DNA of 32,737 nucleotides from DAOTVY01 sp041082245. Lineage in GTDB: Bacteria > Chloroflexota > Chloroflexia > DTKN01. The translations under genes were made by a program, and so were the position numbers. Numbering within the stretch: position 1 is the stretch's first letter; every line of letters begins with the position of its first letter. This document shows, piece by piece, positions 14,110 through 31,294 of the stretch. The notes below the pieces were generated by a model that was not told the origin of the DNA, ran no database searches, and saw nothing but the letters and a program-made list of their open reading frames with translations. The DNA lies in the NCBI GenBank assembly GCA_041082245.1, contig JBDOIE010000093.1:1-32737 (forward strand), read 5' to 3'.

Positions 14110-15216
14110 ATGGCCAGCATCACCTACGAGCATGTGACCAAGCGCTTCGGCGAGGTCGTGGCAATCAAGGACCTGAGCCTCTTTGTCGAGGACAAAGAGT
14201 TCCTGGTCCTCGTGGGCCCCTCGGGCTGCGGCAAGTCCACTGCCCTGCGCCTGCTTGCCGGCCTGGAGGAGGTCACCGAGGGGACCATCAAGATCGGCGA
14301 CCGGATCGTGAACGACGTCCCTCCGAAGGACCGCGACATCGCGATGGTCTTCCAATCGTATGCCCTTTACCCCCATATGTCCGTCTACGACAACATGGCC
14401 TTCGGCCTGCGGATGCGCAAGATGCCGCGGGCCGAGATCCATCGCCGGGTCCTGGAGGCCGCGCGCATCCTGGGGATCGAGGACCTGCTGAACCGGAAGC
14501 CGCGCGCCCTCTCCGGCGGACAGCGACAGCGCGTCGCGCTGGGACGGGCGATCGTGCGCGAGCCCCAGGCGTTCCTGATGGACGAGCCGCTCTCCAACCT
14601 GGATGCGAAACTCCGGGTGCAGATGCGCGCGGAGCTGATCAAGCTGCACCAGCGGCTGGGGACCACCGTGGTCTATGTCACGCACGACCAGGTGGAAGCG
14701 ATGACCATGGGCACGCGCATCGCGGTGCTCAAGGACGGTGTCCTGCAGCAGCTCGATACCCCGCAGAACCTCTACGACCACCCGGCCAACAAGTTCGTGG
14801 CCGGCTTTATCGGCAGCCCGGCGATGAACTTTTTCGACGCCCGGCTCGTTGCCGAGGGGGATACGCTCTACGTCGATACGGGTTCGTTCCGCGTCCGCGT
14901 GCCGGCCGAACAGGCGGCCGCCCTGCGCGCGCGCAACGCTCCGGAAGAGATCATCTTCGGCATCCGGCCGGAGGACATCTACGATGCGGCCTTTCTCCCT
15001 GCCGGCCTTCCGGGGACCGATCGCGTGGAGGTAACCGTCGACGTGATCGAGCTGCTGGGCGCGGAGATGTACCTCTACCTCTTGAGCGGCCCTCACAGCT
15101 TCCTGGGGCGGGTGGACGCCCGCACGCGTGTCCGGCCGGGGCAGAAGATGGAAGTGGCGCTCAACATGGCCCACATGCACATCTTCGACCGCGTCACCGA
15201 GCGGGCGTACCTGTAG
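14110..15216 (+). CDS. Sugar ABC transporter ATPase (MalK/UgpC/MsmX type)
   Basis: The 368-aa ATPase powers the permeases encoded upstream. Walker A is GPSGCGKST (about residues 37-45), the Q-loop is VFQSYALYPHMSV, the signature is LSGGQRQRVALGRA, Walker B is AFLMDEPLSNLDA and the H-loop is YVTHDQVEAMTM. The C-terminal 130 residues form the OB-fold regulatory domain typical of MalK/UgpC (FGIRPEDIYDA). The ATG at 14110 has AGGAGGA six bases upstream. It is the last gene of the operon, and its 3' end overlaps the convergent fusion gene by 23 bp. ATPases of this type often serve several sugar importers, so its partners may not be limited to the adjacent permeases. Confidence 0.95.
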   Translation: MASITYEHVTKRFGEVVAIKDLSLFVEDKEFLVLVGPSGCGKSTALRLLAGLEEVTEGTIKIGDRIVNDVPPKDRDIAMVFQSYALYPHMSVYDNMAFGLRMRKMPRAEIHRRVLEAARILGIEDLLNRKPRALSGGQRQRVALGRAIVREPQAFLMDEPLSNLDAKLRVQMRAELIKLHQRLGTTVVYVTHDQVEAMTMGTRIAVLKDGVLQQLDTPQNLYDHPANKFVAGFIGSPAMNFFDARLVAEGDTLYVDTGSFRVRVPAEQAAALRARNAPEEIIFGIRPEDIYDAAFLPAGLPGTDRVEVTVDVIELLGAEMYLYLLSGPHSFLGRVDARTRVRPGQKMEVALNMAHMHIFDRVTERAYL

Positions 15217-18200
15217 CGGTCGCTCCGGCAAGCCCGTCGACGACCGCCAGCGCGACCCAGAAGAGGCAGGCCCAATCCGGGGCGAAAAAGGCCCCATCGA
15301 TGAGACCGTGGGCCAGCCCGTAGACGATGCTCCCCAGAAAGCCGAGCACCAGGGTGCGCGCCGCAGGATCGGGAAGGTTCCGGTACAGCCGGCCGGCCCG
15401 CGCAAAAAAGGCCCCGTAGAGCCACGCTCCTGCCGCCACCCCCAGCAGCCCCAGCCGCGTCCAGAATTCCAGGACGACGTTGTGGGGCGTCCGGTAGGCC
15501 TCAAGGCCCGGATACCGCCGGGTGTAGTGGTGGTAGAAGGCGTCGAGCCCTAGCCCCAGCCACGGCGATTCCCGCACGAGCGCCCAGCTGTTTTTCCACA
15601 TCGTCAGCCGGTTGCGGAAGGTGTCCAGCGCCAGGATGCGCCCCAGGGCCCCGATCCGCCAGGCGAGCAGCATTCCTGCCGCCCCCAGCCCCACTTCCGC
15701 CCCCAGGAGCCAGCGGCTGCGCAACAGGCCGTACAGGAGCAGGACCAGGGCGAGCGCGATATACCCCCCGCGCGAGTAGGTGAGGAAGAACGCGCCCCCC
15801 AGAAGCACAAGCGAGCCCAGGTACAGCCAGCGCCGCCGGCCCCGGCTCAGGAAAAGCGCTCCGGCCACCGCTACCGCAAGCACGCGCCCCAGGAAGAGCG
15901 CGAGCGCATTGGCCGAGAAGGTGCCGTAGACAGAGGTCGCCCGCCGCACGCCGTCGGCCACCTCCGCATGGAGGGAGGGGGTAAGGACCTGCACCAGCCC
16001 GCCCAGCGCCACCAGGCTCCCGCTCGCCACCAGCGCGTCCGCGATTCCCCACAGCCTCCGGGGATCGCGTCGACCGCTTCCACGCAGGAGCAGGTAGAGG
16101 AGCAGCGGCTCCACAACCACGACCCGGTATTCCCGCAGGGAGATATGGCGAAGCGGCACCCCCTCTACGGCCGTGAATGCCGGGTCGGTGCTCCAGAAGA
16201 GCGAGCCTGTACAGAGCAGCAGGAAGGCAAGTGCCGGGAGGAGGCGGAAGCCTTCCCGGCGGGCCGGCAACGGGAACCCTGCCCGTAGCCACCGGAGGAT
16301 GCCGGCCGCCACGCAGCAGAGGAGAGCCACTTCGAGCACGGAGAAGCGCTTGCCTCCCAGCGTGGCTTCCAGCAAGTAGAACGGGATCAGGAAGACCGGA
16401 ACGTACAGCGCCAGGTCCAGCCGAAAGAGCGCGAGCACCACCAGGATCAGGAAAGCGAGCGCGGCGAGCGGCAGGAAATCGTAGCGCACCAGGAGGGCCA
16501 GCGCCAGCGCCGTCCCGCCCCAGACGATCAGCGCCTGCCAGCGTTCCGGAATCGCACGCCACCGCTCGAGCTCTTGCCAGAAAGCTTCCCAGACCGGTTC
16601 CACTACGGCCGGAAGCCGCAGCACGAGGAGCGCCATGGCCGCGATCAGCGCGCCCGCCAGGAGGGCGGTGGCTGCCGGAATCAGCCAGGGCGCGCGGGGC
16701 TCCCGCGCGACGTAGCAGCCCAGAAGGAGGCCCTCCGGTGCCACCACGCGCACGGTATGGCGCCCATCCTTGAGGCGGCTTGCGGCAACGTAGCGGTCCT
16801 CCGCGCCCTCGCGGCGCAAGAGACGAAGCCCGCAGGGGACGCCGTCCACTTCCGCGCGCACCACTTGCGGGTCCGTGCCGGCCGGAAGGAGCAGGTCCAA
16901 CCGCGTACCCAGGAACGCGTGCTCCCATTTTCCGGGCCCGGAAAGGCGGTGGTAGCCCACTCCCAAAGGAGGGGCGGCGGCCCAGGCGCGCACCGCCTCG
17001 TAGGCTGGAAGCGTGTGAAAGTCGTACGTGACCAGCTGGAAGAAGATGGTCGGATCGTCGGGGTTCGGCGGAGGACCGCCCCAGCGCAGGAACCAGATGT
17101 TGCGCACCCCCATCCAGGGCCACTCGCGGAGCGAACGCTCGAGCGCCTGCACGATGTAGGTGCCCTTCGTCTCCTCGCTCACGCTGGGCCCGGAGATGCT
17201 CGGCCGGCCGGTCCAGTCGGCGGGCGTCGAGTGCCACCCGAGCTCGCCCACCCATACAGCCTTGTCGGTATCCCCGTACCGTTCCATGATCTCGCGCAGG
17301 AGCACCACGCGGGACACGTCCGTGCGCGTGATCAGCCGCCACTTCTTGCGGTCCAGCCCCACCGGGGAACGCTCGTAGGGCGGTTGACCCAGGCCATAGA
17401 GCTGCGCCGACATGACATCGAAATAGGCCCCGCCGCCCGCTTCGTACACCCGGCGCAGGAACTCCAGGTCGCTCATATGGCGCGGGTCCAGGCCGTCGTT
17501 CGGTGCCAGGCTGGGGAAGAGGATGACCGCCTCGGGGTTGGCTTCTTTAGCGCGCGTGTAGCCGATGCGCAGGAGCTCCACAAAGCGCTCGGGGTCGATC
17601 GGCGCCCAGTTCCACTCGTTGGCCAGGTTCGGTTCGTTCCACAGCTGGAAGTAGCGCACCTGCCCCCGGTAGCGCGACACCACGGCAAATACATAGTCGC
17701 CATAATCCTCCAGGCGGTCCGGTGGGCCGGTGATGTCGCGCGTGGGGTCTTCCTGCAGCGCGGCCTGGAGGCGGGGCGACGCGAGCGCCTGGGCGCGCGC
17801 CCAGGGCGGGGGCCGGTCGAGGCGCACGATCAGCTCCAGGCCGTATTCCTGGCACAGGCGCACGATCCGGTCGTAGTGGTCCCACGTGCTCCGCCCGTAA
17901 CGCTCGTCCCAGAAGTCCCCCTTGGCGTCGGCCTCGATCTGCTCCCAGGGGAAGAGTTGCTTCACCCAGTGCGCGCCCATATCGCGCGCGAGCGCGAGCG
18001 TGCGCCGGATCGTCGCTTCGTCTGGTTCCCGGTCGAGGAACAAATTCACCCCAAGCGGGGGAACATCCGCCTCGGGGATGCGCGGGAATTCGGCCCCCCA
18101 CACAACCCCGCGACCGGAAGCGTTGTCCCACCAGAAAAGGAGCGCAAGGAGCAAAGCCCCGAGGCCGATAGCGAAGAGGAGCAGGCCGATTTGACAAAAT

Positions 18201-18250
18201 GGCTTAATTGTGATATACTGTTTTTTTGAAGTCTTCTCAGGCGGGGGCAT
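15194..18250 (-). CDS. Fusion of a clan GH-A hydrolase-like domain and an O-antigen ligase/Wzy-type polymerase
   Basis: The 1018-aa membrane protein starts with a signal anchor (about residues 20-41). An extracytoplasmic TIM-barrel follows (about 60-430). Glu206 in LWNEPNLANEW is the acid/base candidate and Glu336 in VWVGELGW the nucleophile candidate. A beta-rich segment (about 430-515) leads to a helix at 522-545 and then a polytopic domain to the end. That domain has the Wzy_C/WaaL pattern: TYSRGGYIALALVLLLYG (824-841), MWKNSWALVRESPWLGLGLD (884-903) and HNVVLEFWTRLGLLG (923-937). Wzy/WaaL enzymes polymerise or transfer lipid-linked glycans outside the membrane. The ATG at 18250 has GAGGAG four bases upstream. 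There is no frameshift or stop between the domains. The barrel is paralogous to the 7150-8316 protein. Confidence 0.85.
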   Translation of the reverse strand: MPPPEKTSKKQYITIKPFCQIGLLLFAIGLGALLLALLFWWDNASGRGVVWGAEFPRIPEADVPPLGVNLFLDREPDEATIRRTLALARDMGAHWVKQLFPWEQIEADAKGDFWDERYGRSTWDHYDRIVRLCQEYGLELIVRLDRPPPWARAQALASPRLQAALQEDPTRDITGPPDRLEDYGDYVFAVVSRYRGQVRYFQLWNEPNLANEWNWAPIDPERFVELLRIGYTRAKEANPEAVILFPSLAPNDGLDPRHMSDLEFLRRVYEAGGGAYFDVMSAQLYGLGQPPYERSPVGLDRKKWRLITRTDVSRVVLLREIMERYGDTDKAVWVGELGWHSTPADWTGRPSISGPSVSEETKGTYIVQALERSLREWPWMGVRNIWFLRWGGPPPNPDDPTIFFQLVTYDFHTLPAYEAVRAWAAAPPLGVGYHRLSGPGKWEHAFLGTRLDLLLPAGTDPQVVRAEVDGVPCGLRLLRREGAEDRYVAASRLKDGRHTVRVVAPEGLLLGCYVAREPRAPWLIPAATALLAGALIAAMALLVLRLPAVVEPVWEAFWQELERWRAIPERWQALIVWGGTALALALLVRYDFLPLAALAFLILVVLALFRLDLALYVPVFLIPFYLLEATLGGKRFSVLEVALLCCVAAGILRWLRAGFPLPARREGFRLLPALAFLLLCTGSLFWSTDPAFTAVEGVPLRHISLREYRVVVVEPLLLYLLLRGSGRRDPRRLWGIADALVASGSLVALGGLVQVLTPSLHAEVADGVRRATSVYGTFSANALALFLGRVLAVAVAGALFLSRGRRRWLYLGSLVLLGGAFFLTYSRGGYIALALVLLLYGLLRSRWLLGAEVGLGAAGMLLAWRIGALGRILALDTFRNRLTMWKNSWALVRESPWLGLGLDAFYHHYTRRYPGLEAYRTPHNVVLEFWTRLGLLGVAAGAWLYGAFFARAGRLYRNLPDPAARTLVLGFLGSIVYGLAHGLIDGAFFAPDWACLFWVALAVVDGLAGATATGTPAR
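18191..18219 (+). promoter_or_regulatory. Sigma-70 promoter pointing to rpoB
   Basis: TTGACA (18191-18196), a 17-bp spacer ending in TG-N (extended -10) and TATACT (18214-18219). It lies inside the first codons of the leftward fusion gene, antisense to residues 11-20. The start would fall at about 18226, at the end of a run of seven T (18221-18227), giving an rpoB leader of about 370 nt. No better rpoB promoter is seen closer to the gene. Confidence 0.75.
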
Positions 18251-18353
18251 GTGTCTCCTCGGGGTGGGGCACAGCGGTCGACGTTCCTACGGGAGGCGGA
18301 AAGCCAGATGACAAACCGGCGATCCGTGCTCCCGTTCATTTGGCAACGGAACA

Positions 18354-18376
18354 GCCCGAAGGTGGCAAGTTCGGGC
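18354..18376 (+). other. Hairpin in the rpoB leader
   Basis: A perfect 7-bp stem, GCCCGAA/TTCGGGC, has a 9-nt loop and lies about 130 nt into the predicted leader. No T-run follows. Function unknown; the rest of 18251-18599 shows only the two promoters and no credible gene. Confidence 0.35.
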
Positions 18377-18412
18377 AATGCGCTGCAAGGGCAGCCAGGC
18401 GATACAGGAAAC

Positions 18413-18441
18413 ATTATACCTGGACGGGCTCTTTTTGTCCA
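18413..18441 (-). promoter_or_regulatory. Sigma-70 promoter of the hydrolase-polymerase fusion gene
   Basis: Read leftward, TGGACA (18441-18436), a 17-bp spacer and a perfect TATAAT (18418-18413). The start would be near 18406, about 155 nt before the ATG at 18250. This promoter faces the rpoB promoter at 18191-18219, so the two transcripts overlap for about 180 nt. Confidence 0.7.
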
Positions 18442-18599
18442 GCGTCGCTGTCGGTTGCCCACGGCCCTTTCCCCCCATATGTCCCCTGTCCTTCGGACGC
18501 CCTATCGGCCTTTCGCGGCCCTGCCTCTGACCGCTCAGGTGGGGCTGCCATCGCTGTAGGGATCGCCCGAGCAGGCAATGTCGGAGGAGCGTGAACCCG

Positions 18600-22523
<3,924 letters not shown>

Positions 22524-22545
22524 GGTACACAGAGGTGAGCAAGAG

Positions 22546-26985
<4,440 letters not shown>

Positions 26986-26994
26986 AAAACGGTT

Positions 26995-27032
26995 CGGCGG
27001 GACTGGGGAAACCCCGGTCCCGCCGCTTTTTT
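26995..27032. terminator. Intrinsic terminator after rpoC, probably bidirectional
   Basis: The stem is CGGCGGGAC (26995-27003) with GTCCCGCCG (27017-27025), extended by a T-G pair and GGGG/CCCC around an AAA loop. Six T follow on the rightward strand (27027-27032). On the leftward strand a run of five T lies about five bases beyond the stem (complement of 26985-26989), so it can also stop the histidine-kinase transcript. Confidence 0.93.
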
Positions 27033-27035
27033 CGC

Positions 27036-29906
27036 CTAGCGCGTTTCCGGTGCCTTGCCCTTCCAGATCGGAAGGAGCACTGAAAAGACCGCCCCCTTCC
27101 CCTCGCGGTTTTCTGCCCAGATCTGCCCCCCGTGCGCCTGCACGATCGAACGGGCGATGGAGAGGCCCAACCCTGTGCCGGGAGCGGCATCGGCGTGCGC
27201 CCGGTAGAATTTCTCAAAGACGCGCGGAAGGTCCGCTGGGGAAATACCAGGGCCGCTGTCCTCGAGGTCCAGCCGCAGGTGATCGCCCTCGACGCGTACC
27301 CGCAGCCGGATTTCCCCCTGCGGCGGCGTGTACTTGATCGCGTTGTCGAGCAGGTTCCCCACCACCTGCCCCAGCCGGCTGCCGTTGCCCCAGACCAGGG
27401 GCAGGTCGTCCGGCACCTCACAGCGTACCGTTAGGTCTTTACTCTGCACTGCCTGGTAGTGCTGGTCGATCGCCTCGGCGATCACCGCCGCGAGCTGGCA
27501 CGGCGCCATTTCCATCCCGACTCCTGCCTCGATGCGCGCAAGGTCCAGGAGGTCGCCGACCAGACCGGCCATCCTCTCCACGGTCTGCAGGATCCGCTGC
27601 ACGAAGCACCGCTGGTCCTCGTTCAGCGGGCCGGCCGACTCCAGCGTTTCCGCATACCCCTGGATCGACTGCAGCGGCGCCCGGAGGTCGTGCGAGACGG
27701 TGGCGACGAACTCGCTCTTCATACGGTCCAGTTCCTTGAGGTAGGTGATGTCCTGCATCGTGATGACGGATCCTACCCCAGGAACAGGCGTCAGGGATGC
27801 ATAGTAGGTCCGGCCGTCCGGGAGAGGGACTTCGCTGCGGCGGCCGTTTTCGCCAGCGTGCTCCAGCAGTTCTGCCAGTGCCGGGATGGGCACGAGTTCT
27901 GCAAGCGGCCTGCCCACGCTCGATTCGGGCACCAGGCCGAAGACCACTCCCGCCGACCGGTTCAGGCGAAGGATACGTTTGTGCTCGTCCAGGATGATCA
28001 CGCCGTCCGCCGTCCCCTCGATGATCGCCTCCAGCTGTGCCCGCTCCTGGCGCACGCGCCCGTAAAGCCGGGCATTGTCGATTGCCGTAGCCACCTGACC
28101 CGCGATATCGCCGGCCAGCCGGAGTTCCTCGGGGCCATAGACCGCGCTCCGTCGGGAAGCAAGCAGGATCGCACCGACCAGTGTTCCCCGGGCGGGCAGG
28201 GGCACCGCCAGCCAGGAGCGGAACGCCTCCAATTCGAGCAAGAGGGGCGCTACACCGCCGCGCAGCGGGCTTCCCACAAGCGGGGTTCCTTCCTCCAGCA
28301 GACGTGCGAACGCGCCACCCCTCCCTGCGTCGAACAGTTCGCCCAGGCTGGTCCAGGTAGCCGGCGGAAACCCCTCGGCGACCCGGCAGTGCATCCGGCC
28401 CTCTTCCAGGAGCAGGATCGCCGCTGCATCGTACGGGAGCACCCGCCGCATCTGGTCCAGGACAAGGGTGAACACCTGGTCCAGTTCGAGCGAGGTGGTC
28501 AGCACACGGGCCAGCACCGCCATCGCATCCGCCCGCTGCCGCGCCCGCCGCTCCTCCCGGTAGAGGCGGCTGCGCTCCAGTGCCCCCGCCACCTGGGTGG
28601 CCACCATGTGGAGCACCAGGGCATCGTCTTCGCCCAGGGAGTCCGGCAGGGGCCGCTGCAGATCGAGCAGGCCAAGGAGCTGCCCGGAGGCGATCAGCGG
28701 CGCGCTCAGCGAGGCAGCGCCGCGCCCCAGCCGCGGGAGCCCCAGGGGATGGCCTTCCTCGGCCAGGTTCCGGCCGGCGATCGGCTGGCCGCCGCCCTGG
28801 AGGATCTTTTCCGGGTTCGCCGGGATAGGAGTGCTCGGCCGCGCCACCGTTTCATCCAGGGTTGCCAGCGCCCCAAGGTTCCAGTGCCCGTCTTCGAGCA
28901 GATAGAGCGCCGCCGTTGGATAGCCGAATTCCTCGCGCAGGGTGCGCACGGCCTCCCGGAAAAGCATCTCCGGCTCGGTCAGGGACGCGAAGCGACGGCC
29001 GGCCTGTTCCACCAGGGCCATCTGCCGGGCCTTGGCGCGCAACTCCTGCACCCGCTCCAGCACCCGCGCCTCCATGCTCTGCCGCATATGCTCGATCTGC
29101 TGGCGCAGGGAGCGGATCGTCTTTTCCTGGCGCCGGATCTCTTCCCGGGCACTTCGCCCCAGCCAGGTCTCCAGGAACGTCAAAAACTTCCTTCCCCTCA
29201 GGCGCGGCATGGCCCACCGGATCTCGTAGACGCAGCGGTCGCTGCCATACACCGTCTCGCCGATCCGGATCGTCCCGTCGGGTGCAGGTTGGCCCAGCAA
29301 CCGGCGCGTCACTGTGCCCTCCGCTTCGCAAACCTCCCACAGGCGGCCTTCCGGATCGAGTACGCACCGGTTCCCGGTCGGAAGCCGCACCCTCCCGAGC
29401 GGAACGGCACAGCGCAACTCGCGCACCTGGACCTCGCCCGCCTGCCACAGGTGCGGGAGTGCACCGAGGAAATGGCGGGTATAGGAGCACAGGTGGTGGC
29501 TCCTCCAGCCCCCGGGCGGCGGTACGCATTCGATGACCGCCAGACCTCGTTGGCAGGTCAGGACGCGCACCTCGCCCCCGCGCTGGAAGAGTTCCAGGAC
29601 CCTGTGGGGTTCCCGGAAGAATACCTCCGGCTCGGGGCCGAGCACGTCCCGCGGGCTCAGAGGCCCGAAGGGGCACGGCGTTCCGGCTGCCTCGCCCGCA
29701 TGGGCCGCGATGTCGGTGTCCCCGCTGAGGGCCGCGGCGCGATCCAGGATCTCGCAGAACTCCTCCTGCGTCATCCATTCGTCCGGCGAGAACAGGTCGC
29801 GTCCCTCCCGGTAGAGGCCCGCGATCAGTTCTTGAAGACCGAGTCCGCGCTCGCGCAGGTACCGGAACAGCGGCCGCAACGCCCGGCAGCTCACTTCACC
29901 CGCCAT
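27036..29906 (-). CDS. Soluble sensor histidine kinase with V4R-like, GAF, GAF and PAS modules
   Basis: The 956-aa protein has no membrane segment and is probably cytoplasmic. Order: a Cys-containing N-terminal sensor region (about 1-235) ending in DRCVYEIRW, which resembles V4R-type small-ligand domains; a coiled coil (about 252-300); two GAF domains (about 300-445 and 460-612); a PAS domain (about 620-725); HisKA with the phospho-accepting His739 in VSHDLRAPLQS; and a HATPase domain with NLLDNAIKYTP, DSGPGI and GTGLGLSI. ATG 29906 is chosen for AGAAGGAG six bases upstream; longer frame to 30041 runs into trmFO. It overlaps the trmFO end by 11 bp. No response regulator is adjacent, so its partner is encoded elsewhere. 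The N-terminal domain call is tentative. Confidence 0.9.
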   Translation of the reverse strand: MAGEVSCRALRPLFRYLRERGLGLQELIAGLYREGRDLFSPDEWMTQEEFCEILDRAAALSGDTDIAAHAGEAAGTPCPFGPLSPRDVLGPEPEVFFREPHRVLELFQRGGEVRVLTCQRGLAVIECVPPPGGWRSHHLCSYTRHFLGALPHLWQAGEVQVRELRCAVPLGRVRLPTGNRCVLDPEGRLWEVCEAEGTVTRRLLGQPAPDGTIRIGETVYGSDRCVYEIRWAMPRLRGRKFLTFLETWLGRSAREEIRRQEKTIRSLRQQIEHMRQSMEARVLERVQELRAKARQMALVEQAGRRFASLTEPEMLFREAVRTLREEFGYPTAALYLLEDGHWNLGALATLDETVARPSTPIPANPEKILQGGGQPIAGRNLAEEGHPLGLPRLGRGAASLSAPLIASGQLLGLLDLQRPLPDSLGEDDALVLHMVATQVAGALERSRLYREERRARQRADAMAVLARVLTTSLELDQVFTLVLDQMRRVLPYDAAAILLLEEGRMHCRVAEGFPPATWTSLGELFDAGRGGAFARLLEEGTPLVGSPLRGGVAPLLLELEAFRSWLAVPLPARGTLVGAILLASRRSAVYGPEELRLAGDIAGQVATAIDNARLYGRVRQERAQLEAIIEGTADGVIILDEHKRILRLNRSAGVVFGLVPESSVGRPLAELVPIPALAELLEHAGENGRRSEVPLPDGRTYYASLTPVPGVGSVITMQDITYLKELDRMKSEFVATVSHDLRAPLQSIQGYAETLESAGPLNEDQRCFVQRILQTVERMAGLVGDLLDLARIEAGVGMEMAPCQLAAVIAEAIDQHYQAVQSKDLTVRCEVPDDLPLVWGNGSRLGQVVGNLLDNAIKYTPPQGEIRLRVRVEGDHLRLDLEDSGPGISPADLPRVFEKFYRAHADAAPGTGLGLSIARSIVQAHGGQIWAENREGKGAVFSVLLPIWKGKAPETR

Positions 29907-31248
29907 TGCTTTGCTCCTTCTCCGGCCGCGCACCCTCCCGGCCCAGGAACGCCTCCAGATCGCGCAATGCCCGCTCAGCGTAGGCCCGGTCACGCTCCTC
30001 TTTGCGGCGTGGCGGACGCTCGAGCGGAGGGAGCAGGCCAAAGTTCGCCTTCATCGGCTGGAATTCCCCGCGGCCGGGGGTCGTGATGTAGCGGACGATC
30101 GCGCCCAGCATGGTGGTCGCCGGTAGCACCCAGAGCGACTCGCCCCGCATCCAGCGCGCAGCGTTCACGCCCGCAAGAAGCCCGGTGCCGATCGAGCCTA
30201 CATATCCCTCGCTCCCCGTGATCTGTCCCGCGAAGAACAGGTCGTCGCGATCCCGGTACTGCAGCGTGGGGCGGAGGAGAGAAGGGCTATGGAGGAAGGT
30301 GTTGCGGTGCATCTGCCCGAAACGCACGAACTCGGCCCGCTCGAGCCCCGGGATCATCCGGAAGACCCGCTCCTGCTCCGACCAGCGCAGGTTCGTTTGA
30401 AAGCCGACCATGTTGTAGAGCGTCCCGGCACGGTCGTCCTGGCGCAGCTGCACCACCGCGTACGGCTGCCGGCCGGTCCGCGGGTCCACGAGCCCGACCG
30501 GGCGAAGCGGGCCGTAGGCGAGCGCCTCGCGCCCTCTCCGGGCGATCTCCTCCACAGGAAGGCAGGCTTCGAAGAAGCGCGGATCCTCCCGCTCGAAGGT
30601 GTGCAGCGGTGCCTGCTCGGCCGCCAGCAGCGCATCCACAAAGCGCTCGTACTCCTCACGTGTCATCGGGCAGTTCAGATACGCGGGTTCCCCTTCCCCG
30701 TAGCGCGAGGCGCGGAAGACGACCCCATAATCGAGGGAATCCGCGCTCACGATCGGCGCCATCGCGTCGTAGAAGTAGAGCGCCTCCGTCCCCGTCAGGC
30801 GCGCGATCGCGCTCGCCAGGGCGGAGGAGGTCAGCGGACCGGTCGCGATCACCGTCGGCCCCTCCGGAATGTCCGTCACCTCCTCCCGCACCACGGCGAT
30901 CCGCCCGTGGCCCTCGATGCGCTCCGTGACCAGGGCGGAAAACGCCTCCCGGTCTGCAGCGAGGGCCGCGCCGGCGGGCACTGCGGTCTCTTCCGCGCAG
31001 GCGATCAGCAGCGACCCCAGCCGGCGCAGCTCTTCCTTCAGGAGACCCAAGGCACGGTCGATCGATTTCGCACCCAGGGAATTGCTGCAGACGAGCTCGG
31101 CCAGGCGGGCACTCCGGTGGGCCGGTGTTGTCGCTTTCGGGCGCATCTCGTAGAGAACCACGCGGATGCCCCGTTCTGCCGCCTGCCATGCGGCCTCGCA
31201 CCCCGCCAGTCCTCCGCCGACCACGGTTAGCGCTTTCTCGACGGCCAT
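29896..31248 (-). CDS. trmFO: Folate-dependent tRNA (m5U54) methyltransferase TrmFO
   Basis: The 450-aa flavoprotein methylates U54 of tRNA using methylene-tetrahydrofolate and FAD. The Rossmann motif is VVGGGLAGCEAAWQAAERG (residues 9-27). The catalytic cysteine region is LAELVCSNSLGA with Cys54, matching Cys53 of the B. subtilis enzyme. Other family blocks are GPTVIATGPLTS, LYNMVGFQTNL and FFAGQITGSEGYVGSIGTG. ATG 31248 is preferred over ATG 31296. The latter lies inside the leftward -10 element and has no ribosome site, while 31248 has GAGG five bases upstream and opens the Rossmann fold properly. It is the first gene of a two-gene transcript with the histidine kinase, and diverges from miaA, another tRNA-modification gene. 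Confidence 0.94.
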   Translation of the reverse strand: MAVEKALTVVGGGLAGCEAAWQAAERGIRVVLYEMRPKATTPAHRSARLAELVCSNSLGAKSIDRALGLLKEELRRLGSLLIACAEETAVPAGAALAADREAFSALVTERIEGHGRIAVVREEVTDIPEGPTVIATGPLTSSALASAIARLTGTEALYFYDAMAPIVSADSLDYGVVFRASRYGEGEPAYLNCPMTREEYERFVDALLAAEQAPLHTFEREDPRFFEACLPVEEIARRGREALAYGPLRPVGLVDPRTGRQPYAVVQLRQDDRAGTLYNMVGFQTNLRWSEQERVFRMIPGLERAEFVRFGQMHRNTFLHSPSLLRPTLQYRDRDDLFFAGQITGSEGYVGSIGTGLLAGVNAARWMRGESLWVLPATTMLGAIVRYITTPGRGEFQPMKANFGLLPPLERPPRRKEERDRAYAERALRDLEAFLGREGARPEKEQSNGG

Positions 31249-31294
31249 CGGAGCCTCGCCGAGGGAAAGTTTTTCAGGAAGTGCTTTCAGGGCC

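Noticed and set aside
27459..30086. An 875-codon rightward frame opposite the histidine kinase, and a 575-codon leftward frame opposite gltX (3632-5359).
   Set aside because: Same high-GC mirror effect; the opposite strands encode clear conserved proteins with good starts.
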